Positions 1 to 6,847 of a stretch of 16,428 nt of DNA are shown here, one piece after another. The DNA is taken from NCBI GenBank assembly GCA_036270095.1, contig DATBDE010000117.1, positions 1-16,428 of the forward strand, written 5' to 3'. Origin of the DNA: DATBDE01 sp036270095. GTDB taxonomy: Bacteria; Actinomycetota; Thermoleophilia; Solirubrobacterales; Solirubrobacteraceae. Position 1 is the stretch's first letter; every line of letters begins with the position of its first letter. The notes beneath the pieces are model-generated. The model worked only from the letters and a program-made list of their open reading frames with translations, ran no database searches and was not told the origin of the DNA. The translations under genes were made by a program, and so were the position numbers.

Positions 1-1522
1 GATCACCGATCCGGACCTGATCGCGAAGCGGGCGGAGCTCTTCACCCAGCGTGCCGGCCACTACTACGACAACTGGGACGCGATCTACGAGCAGTGGATC
101 ACCAAGGCCGAGGACTGCATCGAGCGGCTCAGGGCCATCGACCTCCACGACCTGCCCGAGGTCGAGCCGTTCGCGGTCGTCGAGTCGCACCGCGGGCTGA
201 CTTCGAGCTTCGACCTCCTCGCGAACTACAACCGGCTCATCGAGAACATGCAGGAGATGGCGTACTACCACTTCGAGATGCTCGGACTGGGGTACGCCGC
301 CTACCTCACCTTCCGCGACTTCTGCCAGCAGGCGTTCCCCGGGATCGCCGACCAGTCGATCTCGAAGATGGTGGGCGGGATCGACATCCTGTTCTTCCGC
401 CCCGACGACGAGGTGCGCAAGCTCAGCGCCCTGGCCCTCGAGCTCGGGCTCGCCGACATCATCCTCGAGCAGACGAACCCCGAGGCCGCGCTCGCGGCGA
501 TCGCCGAGGCCGACGGCGGCGACCGCTGGCTGGCCGCGTTCGAGGAGGCCAAGGACCCGTGGTTCTGGTTCTCCACCGGCGCCGGCTACTCGCACCAGCA
601 CCGCGCCTGGATCGACGACCTGCGCCTGCCCTTCAACGCCATGCGCGGCTACATCGACAAGCTCCGGGCGGGCGAGCCGATCGAGCGGCCGTTGGAGGCC
701 ATCCAGTCCGAGTCCGAGCGGGTCTTCGCCGAGTACCGCGCGCTGCTCGGCCCCGACGACGCCGAGGCCTTCACCTCCATGCGCGAGCTGGCCAAGACCG
801 TCTATCCGTTCGTCGAGAACCACAACTTCTACGTCGAGCACTGGCACCACTCGATCTTCTGGAACCGCGTGCGCGAGATCGGCCAGATCCTCGTCAACGG
901 CGGCTTCCTCGAAGACAGCGAGGACGTCTTCTACCTGCACCGCTTCGAGCTCCACGACGCCCTCTACGACCTCTGTACGGGCTGGGCCACGGGCACGCCC
1001 GCGCGCGGCCCGACCTACTGGCCGCCGGAGGTCGCGGAGCGCAAGCGGATCATGCAGAAGCTCCAGGCCTGGGTCCCGCCGCCGGCCCTGGGCACCCCGC
1101 CGCAGGAGGTCACCGAGCCGTTCACGGTGATGCTGTTCGGGGTCACCACCGACACCGTCAACACGTGGCTGGGCCGGGACGACGACGAGGACGGCGCACT
1201 GCACGGCATCGCCGCGAGCCCGGGCATCGCCGAGGGCGTCGCGCGCGTGATCACCACTGTCGACGACCTCGATGACGTGCAGACCGGCGAGATCCTCGTC
1301 TGTCCGATCACCGCGCCGAGCTGGGCCCCGGTGTTCGCCAAGATCGGCGGCGCCGTCTCCGACATCGGCGGGATCATGTCCCACGCCGCGATCGTCTCCC
1401 GCGAGTACGGGCTCCCCGCGGTCGTGGGCACCGGGTTTGGGACCAAGCGCATCGAGACCGGGCAGCGCATCCGCGTCGACGGCAACGAGGGCGCGGTCAC
1501 CGTCCTCGACGGCGCGGGCTAG
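1..1522 (+). CDS. PEP-utilizing phosphohistidine-domain protein, alpha paralogue 1 (5' end missing)
   Basis: The reading frame is open from base 2 and stops with TAG at 1520-1522, so the gene begins upstream of the window. The first visible codon aligns with about residue 106 of the complete paralogue at 2615-4462; by eye the two are roughly two thirds identical, with blocks such as VGG[IV]DILFFRPDDEVRKLS and ENHNFYVEHWHHS kept. The last ~105 residues form the PEP-utilizing mobile (swivelling) domain, with the phosphoryl-carrying histidine in GGIMSHAAIVSREYGLPAVVG (His codon 1382-1384). The family acts as a phosphohistidine carrier in PEP-synthase/PPDK-like systems; the long N-terminal region is not the usual PEP/pyruvate barrel that I can recognise. 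Its ATP-binding partner is not adjacent; it may lie upstream, or it may share the beta subunit at 4459-5508. The function is confident at domain level only. Confidence 0.85.
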   Translation, partial: ITDPDLIAKRAELFTQRAGHYYDNWDAIYEQWITKAEDCIERLRAIDLHDLPEVEPFAVVESHRGLTSSFDLLANYNRLIENMQEMAYYHFEMLGLGYAAYLTFRDFCQQAFPGIADQSISKMVGGIDILFFRPDDEVRKLSALALELGLADIILEQTNPEAALAAIAEADGGDRWLAAFEEAKDPWFWFSTGAGYSHQHRAWIDDLRLPFNAMRGYIDKLRAGEPIERPLEAIQSESERVFAEYRALLGPDDAEAFTSMRELAKTVYPFVENHNFYVEHWHHSIFWNRVREIGQILVNGGFLEDSEDVFYLHRFELHDALYDLCTGWATGTPARGPTYWPPEVAERKRIMQKLQAWVPPPALGTPPQEVTEPFTVMLFGVTTDTVNTWLGRDDDEDGALHGIAASPGIAEGVARVITTVDDLDDVQTGEILVCPITAPSWAPVFAKIGGAVSDIGGIMSHAAIVSREYGLPAVVGTGFGTKRIETGQRIRVDGNEGAVTVLDGAG

Positions 1523-2550
1523 GCGAGATCGTCACGCACCCGGCGTGCTCCCTCCACCATCGCGGCCAGCTTGCCACGCGCCACGTCGCGGGGGAGGTAC
1601 TTCATGCCGCAGTCGGGCGCGAGGATGAGCCGCTCGGGCGGCACGTGCTCGAGCGCGGCGCGGATGCGCTCAACGACCACCTCGGGCGTCTCGACCGCCG
1701 GGTCCCCGAGGTCGAGGACGCCGAAGACGATCTGCTTGCTCGGGAGCGCCTCGAGCACCGCGGGATCCAGGCGCGGCTGGGCCGCCTCGACCGAGATCTG
1801 GTCCGCCGGGCAGCCGTCGAGCTCGGCCAGGAACGAGTAGCCGGTGTCGCGGTTGTGCACGATCGCCGCGTAGCCGAAGCAGGTGTGGAGGGCGGTCGTG
1901 GCGTCGATGCCCTCGAGCGCCCGGTTGAGCGCGGGCAGGGCGTACTCGCGCGCGGGGTCGGGACGGGCCTGCAGGTAGGGCTCGTCGATCTGGACGACGT
2001 CGGCGCCGGCGGCGGCGAGCTCCCGCAGCTCCTCGTTGACCGCGACCGCGTAGTCCATGGCCAGCTCGCCGGCGTCGGCGTAGTGGTCGTTCTGGGCCTG
2101 CTGGCTCATCGTGAAGGGCCCGGGCACGGTGATGCGGATGGGCCGGTCGGTGGCGGCGCGCAGGAACTCGACGTTGCGCACCTCGACCGGCCGCGCGCGC
2201 CGGATCGGCCCGACGACGCGCGGGACGGGGTTGGGGTGGCCGGTGCGGTCCAGGGCCGAGCCGGGATTGTCGAGGTCGAGCCCCACGAGTGCGTTGGCGA
2301 AGCGGTTGGAATAGCTCTCGCGCCGGATCTCGCCGTCGGTGATGACGTCGACGCCGGCGTCCTCCATGTCCCGGACGGCCAGCAGGGTGGCGGCGTCGTG
2401 GGCCTCCTCGAGCTCGTCGGGATCGATGCGCCAAAGCTCGCGCGCGGCGACGCGCGGGGGCAGTCGGGCAGCGAGCCGAGCGCGGTCGATGAGCCACTCG
2501 GGCTGGGGATAGCTGCCCGTGACCGTGGTGTGGAGCGGACCGAGGATCAC
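1519..2550 (-). CDS. MetE C-terminal-type cobalamin-independent methyltransferase
   Basis: The 343-residue protein covers only the catalytic barrel of cobalamin-independent methionine synthase, without the N-terminal half of classical MetE (about 750 aa). All expected zinc ligands are visible: His222 and Cys224 (HTCFGY), Glu255 (SVEAAQP) and Cys314 (DCGMKYL). VVQIDEP (185-191) is the usual substrate-site motif and TVTGSYP (9-15) the N-terminal one. Known relatives include methylcobalamin-using core MetE proteins and thiol-alkyl transferases of catabolic clusters. Translation starts at GTG 2550, which puts it 64 bp from the divergent operon start at 2615. The 3' end meets alpha paralogue 1 with a shared CTAG. 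Shared control with the heteroaromatic operon suggests a role in methyl or thiol chemistry of that pathway, but an ordinary methionine role cannot be excluded. Confidence 0.85.
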   Translation of the reverse strand: MILGPLHTTVTGSYPQPEWLIDRARLAARLPPRVAARELWRIDPDELEEAHDAATLLAVRDMEDAGVDVITDGEIRRESYSNRFANALVGLDLDNPGSALDRTGHPNPVPRVVGPIRRARPVEVRNVEFLRAATDRPIRITVPGPFTMSQQAQNDHYADAGELAMDYAVAVNEELRELAAAGADVVQIDEPYLQARPDPAREYALPALNRALEGIDATTALHTCFGYAAIVHNRDTGYSFLAELDGCPADQISVEAAQPRLDPAVLEALPSKQIVFGVLDLGDPAVETPEVVVERIRAALEHVPPERLILAPDCGMKYLPRDVARGKLAAMVEGARRVRDDLA

Positions 2551-2555
2551 GGTTC

Positions 2556-2584
2556 TTGACTACAGCAGATTTCAAATATAATAC
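2556..2584 (+). promoter_or_regulatory. Strong promoter of the catabolic operon in the divergent intergenic region
   Basis: TTGACT at 2556-2561 resembles a -35 box. A perfect TATAAT lies at 2577-2582 (15-nt spacer), overlapping TAATAC at 2579-2584 (17-nt spacer). Bases 2561-2590 are an AT-rich island in otherwise very GC-rich DNA. A start near 2589-2590 would leave a ~25-nt leader containing GAAAGGGG (2601-2608), a reasonable ribosome site 6 nt before GTG 2615. The minus strand reads TATTAT across 2578-2583, so the island could also supply the -10 of the MetE-like gene; no clear minus-strand -35 is seen. Confidence 0.6.
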
Positions 2585-2614
2585 TCACTTGTCCGGTTCC
2601 GAAAGGGGTAGTCA

Positions 2615-4462
2615 GTGACGTCCGAGCCCGCCACGCGGACCTTCCCGAGCCCGTTCGACGTCCCGGCGCCCCCTGGCGCCGAGGACTGGCGTCGGCTGTA
2701 TCCCGAGTACTACCTCTTCAGCGAGGAGCGCCGCGACTTCGAAGAAAGCAAGTTCTGGTTCTTCGACGGGCTCCACAACCCGGAGCCGATCTACCCCTTC
2801 GACGCGATCATGACCGAGAGCTGGTGGGTGTTCCTCAACCAGTTCCTCACGCGCGTGTGGCAGGTCCCGCCGGCCAGCGGCATCGACCAGCGCCTGGTCA
2901 ACGGCTACCTCTACGTCAGCCCGACCACGATCGACGACCCGGCCGAGATCGAGCAGCGCGTGCCGGTCTTCCTCGAACGCGCCGGCCAGTACTACGCGAA
3001 CTGGGACGAGATCTACGACGAGTGGATCGTCAAGGCCGAGGACTGCATCGATCGGCTGCGCAAGATCGAGTTCGAGCCGCTTCCCGACCTCGAGCCGATC
3101 GAGACCGTGACCAGCGTCCGCGGTACCACGAGCGCCTGGGACATCGTCCACCGGTACGACGAGCTGCTCGAGAACATGCACGAGATGGCCTGTTACCACT
3201 TCGAGCTCAACATGCTCGGGTACGGCGCCTTCATGACGTTCTCGGACTTCTGCAAGGCCGCCTTCCCCGACATGCCCGACCAGTCCATCGCGCGCATGGT
3301 CGGCGGCGTCGACATCCTCTTCTTCCGCCCCGACGACGAGGTGCGCAAGCTGAGCCGGCTGGCCATCGAGCTCGGCCTCGCCGACGCGGTGCTCGACAAC
3401 GACGACCCCGACGACGTGCTCCGGGCCATGGGCGCCGCCGAGGGCGGCGACCGCTGGCTGGCCGCGCTCGAGGAGGCCAAGGACCCGTGGTTCTGGTTCT
3501 CCACCGGCACCGGCTACTGCCACCAGCACCGGTCCTGGATCGACGACCTCACCGTGCCGTTCGGGGCCATGCAGGGCTACATCACCAAGCTCCAGGCGGG
3601 CGAGAGCATCGACCGGCCGCTCGACGAGATCCTGCGCGAGCGCGAGCGCATCGCCTCCGAGTACCGCGAGCTCCTGCCCACCGACGACGACCGCGCGGCC
3701 TTCGACGAGACCCTCGCGCTGGCCCGCAAGGTCTACCCCTACGTCGAGAACCACAACTTCTACGTCGAGCACTGGCACCACTCGATGTTCTGGAACAAGG
3801 TCCGCGACCTCGGGCGCGTCTTCCAGGCCGGCGGCTTCCTGGTCGACTCCGAGGACATCTTCTACCTGCACCGCTACGAGGTGCACGAGGCGCTGTTCGA
3901 CATGCTCACCGCCTGGGCGACCACGAACCCGGGTCGCCCCCGCTACTGGCAGGACGAGATCGCCGAGCGCAAGCGGATCATGGAGAAGCTGCGCGCGTGG
4001 GCGCCCCCGCCCGCGCTGGGCAAGCCGCCGGACGCCGTGACCGAGGCGGCAACGGTGATGCTGTGGGGCATCACCACCGACATGGTCGAGCAGTGGCTCG
4101 ACGCCCAGGGCGGCAACGGCGACGCCGACGGCGGACCGGCCGCGCTCAACGGGTTCGCGGCCTCGCCGGGCGTGGCCGAGGGCCCGGCGCGGGTCATCAC
4201 CGCCGTGGACCAGCTCGACCAGGTCGAGCTGGGCGAGATCCTCGTCTGCCCGATCACCGCCCCGAGCTGGGCGCCGGTGTTCGCCAAGATCGCCGGCGCG
4301 GTCTCGGACGTGGGCGGGATCATGTCCCACGCCGCCATCGTCTCGCGCGAGTACGGCCTGCCCGCCGTCGTCGGCACCGGCTTCGGCACGCGGCAGATCG
4401 AGACCGGCCAGCGCGTGCGCGTGGACGGGAACGAGGGCACCGTCACCGTGGTCGACGAATGA
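2615..4462 (+). CDS. PEP-utilizing phosphohistidine-domain protein, alpha paralogue 2 (phenylphosphate synthase alpha-like)
   Basis: This is a complete 615-residue protein of about 70 kDa starting at GTG 2615. Residues 1-500 are a mostly helical region with conserved motifs (FFRPDDEVRKLS, KDPWFWFSTG, ENHNFYVEHWHHS at 378-390) whose fold I cannot name. Residues 511-613 are the PEP-utilizing mobile domain with catalytic His572 in GGIMSHAAIV. The next gene supplies the missing ATP-grasp half of a PEP synthase, with a 4-bp ATGA overlap. The size and domain split copy phenylphosphate synthase of Thauera (70-kDa His-bearing plus 40-kDa ATP-binding subunits), which phosphorylates a phenolic hydroxyl. 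A PEP-utilizing protein is also required for the 3-hydroxypyridine dehydrogenase of Ensifer adhaerens HP1 (recalled). I infer that it transfers phosphate to a hydroxylated heteroaromatic; the substrate is not shown by sequence. Confidence 0.85.
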   Translation: MTSEPATRTFPSPFDVPAPPGAEDWRRLYPEYYLFSEERRDFEESKFWFFDGLHNPEPIYPFDAIMTESWWVFLNQFLTRVWQVPPASGIDQRLVNGYLYVSPTTIDDPAEIEQRVPVFLERAGQYYANWDEIYDEWIVKAEDCIDRLRKIEFEPLPDLEPIETVTSVRGTTSAWDIVHRYDELLENMHEMACYHFELNMLGYGAFMTFSDFCKAAFPDMPDQSIARMVGGVDILFFRPDDEVRKLSRLAIELGLADAVLDNDDPDDVLRAMGAAEGGDRWLAALEEAKDPWFWFSTGTGYCHQHRSWIDDLTVPFGAMQGYITKLQAGESIDRPLDEILRERERIASEYRELLPTDDDRAAFDETLALARKVYPYVENHNFYVEHWHHSMFWNKVRDLGRVFQAGGFLVDSEDIFYLHRYEVHEALFDMLTAWATTNPGRPRYWQDEIAERKRIMEKLRAWAPPPALGKPPDAVTEAATVMLWGITTDMVEQWLDAQGGNGDADGGPAALNGFAASPGVAEGPARVITAVDQLDQVELGEILVCPITAPSWAPVFAKIAGAVSDVGGIMSHAAIVSREYGLPAVVGTGFGTRQIETGQRVRVDGNEGTVTVVDE

Positions 4463-5508
4463 ACGCAGCGGTTGCGCACATCCGCTGGCTCGAGGAGTGC
4501 GACGCGTCCAGCGCCTCCGTAGTCGGCGGCAAGTGTGCGTCGCTGGGCGAGCTGATCAGCATCGGGATGGCGGTGCCGCCGGGCTTCGCCGTCACCACGC
4601 ACGCGCACGACGCCTTTCTGACCCGGCACGCGGTGCGCGAGCGCGAGACCGAGCTGCTCCAGGCCGTCGACTACGACGCGGTCGAGGAGGTGACGAAGGC
4701 CAGCGAGCGGCTGCGCGACCTGGTCGAGGACCTCGAGCTGCCCGAGGCGACTGCCGCGGCGGTGCGCGACGCCTACGAGCGGCTCTCCGACGGGGACGAC
4801 GTGCCGGTCGCCGTGCGCTCGAGCGCGCTGGCCGAGGACCTGTCGACCGCGAGCTTCGCCGGCCAGCTGCAAACGTATCTGTGGGTGGAGGGCGCCGACG
4901 CCGTGGTCGAGCACGTGCGCCGATGTTGGAGCGGGTTCTTCACCCCCGAGGCGCTGAGCTATCGCCACCGCCAGGGGATCGCCGCGGAGGACGCGCGCAT
5001 GAGCGTAGGCGTGCAGCAGATGGTGCCGGCGCGCTCGGCCGGCGTGCTCTTCACGCTGAACCCGGTCAACGGCGACCGTTCGAAGATCGTGATCGAGTCC
5101 ACCTGGGGCGTGGGCGAAGCCCTCGTCTCCGGCGAGGTCGACCCCGACCGCTTCACGGTGGACAAGGTCACGCTCGACCTCCTGTCGACCGTCATCGGCA
5201 ACAAGCAGGTCGAGCACCGTCCCGACCCGTCCGGCGGCGGCGTCGTCGTCGGCGAGATACAGGCCGACCGGCGCAGCCTCCCGTCGCTCTCCGGCGAGGA
5301 GGCGGTGGCGCTCGCGCGCATGGGCAAGGCGATCGAGCGCCACGCCGGCCAGCCGCAGGACATCGAGTGGGCGATCGACGCCGACGGCGAGATCCTCGTC
5401 CTGCAGGCGCGCGCCGAGACGGTCTGGAGTCAGCGCGAGCGCCCGCCGACCGTGGAGAAGAAGGGCAGCGCGCTGGAGTACGTCCTCGCCGACCTCCTGA
5501 ACCGATGA
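4459..5508 (+). CDS. PEP synthase/PPDK N-terminal ATP-binding subunit (beta)
   Basis: The protein has 349 residues and is all PEP/pyruvate-binding (ATP-grasp) domain. VGGKCASLGEL (22-32) is the N-terminal nucleotide-binding motif, VAVRSSALAEDLSTASFAGQ (117-136) the glycine/serine-rich ATP loop, and DIEWAID....LVLQAR (301-318) the C-terminal signature. It stops where a full PEP synthase would continue into the phosphohistidine domain, so it is a natural half-enzyme that must work with the His-bearing alpha protein encoded just upstream. ATG 4459 overlaps the alpha stop by 4 bp and lacks a clear Shine-Dalgarno, indicating translational coupling. The expected reaction is ATP-dependent phosphorylation of the alpha histidine, as in phenylphosphate synthase. 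Its stop overlaps the next start by 4 bp, tying it to the Mo hydroxylase genes. Confidence 0.9.
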   Translation: MNAAVAHIRWLEECDASSASVVGGKCASLGELISIGMAVPPGFAVTTHAHDAFLTRHAVRERETELLQAVDYDAVEEVTKASERLRDLVEDLELPEATAAAVRDAYERLSDGDDVPVAVRSSALAEDLSTASFAGQLQTYLWVEGADAVVEHVRRCWSGFFTPEALSYRHRQGIAAEDARMSVGVQQMVPARSAGVLFTLNPVNGDRSKIVIESTWGVGEALVSGEVDPDRFTVDKVTLDLLSTVIGNKQVEHRPDPSGGGVVVGEIQADRRSLPSLSGEEAVALARMGKAIERHAGQPQDIEWAIDADGEILVLQARAETVWSQRERPPTVEKKGSALEYVLADLLNR

Positions 5509-6377
5509 AGCCGGCTCCGTTCGCCTACGAGCGGGCCGCCTCCGCCGACGAGGCGGTGGCCATGCTCGACCGCTACCAGGGCGACGCCCGCGTGCTGGCC
5601 GGCGGCCAGAGCCTCGTACCGCTCCTGAACATGCGGCTGATGCAGCCCGAGGCGGTCATCGATGTCAACCGCATCCCCGACCTCGACGGCGTGCGCGAGG
5701 ACAACGGCCACGTGCGCATCGGCGCGCTCGCGCGCTACTCGGCCATCGAGTGGTCGCCGATCGTCGGCGCGCGGCTGCCGCTGCTCAGCGAGATCGTCAG
5801 GTACATCGGCGACCGCCAGGTGCGCACGCGCGGCACGATCGGCGGCAGCCTGGCCCACGCCGACCCCACCGGCGAGATGGCCCTGGCTGCGCTGGCGCTG
5901 GACGCCACCATCGTCGTGCAGAGCCCGACCGGGACGCGCGAGATCGCCGCCCGCGACTTCTTCCTCGGGCCGTATTTCACCGTGCTCGAGCCCGCCGACA
6001 TGATCGTCGAGGTCCGCTTCCCGCACCACACGATGGTCACCGCGTTCGCCGAGCACGCCCGTCGCCATGGGGACTTCTGCGTGATCAGCGTCGCCGCGCT
6101 GGGCGAGCCCGACGGCGACGCGGGCTGGAAGACCGTGCGGCTCGCGGTCGGCGGCGCCTCCTACCGGCCCTTCGTCGCCGATGAGGCGTCGGCCGCGCTG
6201 AGCAACACCGCGCTCGAGCCCGACGCGGTCGAGGCCGCCGGCGCAGCGTGCGTCGAGGCCGCCGAGCCGTCCGACGACATCCGCGCGTCGGCCGACTACA
6301 GGGCGCACCTGCTGCCGATCTACGTCCGGCGGGTGCTCGACCAGATGAAGGCCCGAAGAAGCCAAGGAGCGACATGA
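5505..6377 (+). CDS. Molybdenum hydroxylase FAD-binding (medium) subunit
   Basis: The protein has 290 residues, the normal size for CoxM/xanthine dehydrogenase FAD subunits. The two FAD pyrophosphate-binding motifs are clear: AGGQSL at 32-37 and TIGGSLAHADPTGE at 111-124. It accepts electrons from the 2Fe-2S subunit and passes them to NAD+ or another acceptor. ATG 5505 overlaps the beta stop (ATGA) and the 3' end overlaps the next gene by the same 4 bp. The family includes CO dehydrogenase, nicotinate, picolinate and quinoline hydroxylases; the subunit alone does not define the substrate. By position and neighbours it corresponds to one of the HpdA subunits of 3-hydroxypyridine dehydrogenase, which is inference. 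Confidence 0.93.
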   Translation: MKPAPFAYERAASADEAVAMLDRYQGDARVLAGGQSLVPLLNMRLMQPEAVIDVNRIPDLDGVREDNGHVRIGALARYSAIEWSPIVGARLPLLSEIVRYIGDRQVRTRGTIGGSLAHADPTGEMALAALALDATIVVQSPTGTREIAARDFFLGPYFTVLEPADMIVEVRFPHHTMVTAFAEHARRHGDFCVISVAALGEPDGDAGWKTVRLAVGGASYRPFVADEASAALSNTALEPDAVEAAGAACVEAAEPSDDIRASADYRAHLLPIYVRRVLDQMKARRSQGAT

Positions 6378-6847
6378 CCCAGACCCTGATCGACGTCCGG
6401 CTCACCGTGAACGGCGAGCCGGTGGAGCGGGCGGTCGAGCCCCGGCGCTCGCTGGTGGACTTCCTCCGCCACGACCTCGGGCTCACCGGCACCCACGTCG
6501 GCTGCGAGCAGGGCGTGTGCGGCATGTGCACGGTGCTGCTCGACGGCGAGCCGATCAAGTCCTGCATCATGCTCGCGGTGCAGGCCGACGGGGCCGAGAT
6601 CACGACGATCGAGGCGCTCAACGGCGAGGAGCTGCATCCCGCCCAGCGCGCGTTCAAGGAGGCCCACGGCCTGCAGTGCGGCTACTGCACGCCGGCCTTC
6701 ATCCTCACCTCGGTGGCGCTGCGCGAGCGCGGGCTCGACATCCCGCGCGAGGAGCTCAAGGAGGAGCTCGCCGGCGTCCTGTGCCGGTGCACGGGCTACC
6801 AGAACATCCTGACCGCCGTCGAGACCTACCTGGCCGCCGATGACTGA
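6374..6847 (+). CDS. Molybdenum hydroxylase [2Fe-2S] (small) subunit
   Basis: The protein has 157 residues with both clusters complete. Cys44, Cys49, Cys52 and Cys64 (GCEQGVCGMC...C) ligate the plant-ferredoxin-type cluster; Cys102, Cys105, Cys137 and Cys139 (QCGYC...CRC) ligate the second cluster of the helical domain. ATG 6374 was chosen because AAGGAG at 6363-6368 sits 5 nt upstream and the start overlaps the FAD-subunit stop by 4 bp; the frame is open further upstream but that part is only a shadow of the FAD gene. It relays electrons from the molybdenum centre to FAD. Its stop overlaps the large-subunit start by 8 bp. Confidence 0.95.
   Translation: MTQTLIDVRLTVNGEPVERAVEPRRSLVDFLRHDLGLTGTHVGCEQGVCGMCTVLLDGEPIKSCIMLAVQADGAEITTIEALNGEELHPAQRAFKEAHGLQCGYCTPAFILTSVALRERGLDIPREELKEELAGVLCRCTGYQNILTAVETYLAADD

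Noticed and set aside
2612..4330. Long minus-strand open frame opposite alpha paralogue 2
   Set aside because: Low-complexity Val/Leu/Asp/Arg-rich product with no motifs, a typical shadow in GC-rich DNA; the + strand has clear domain homology.
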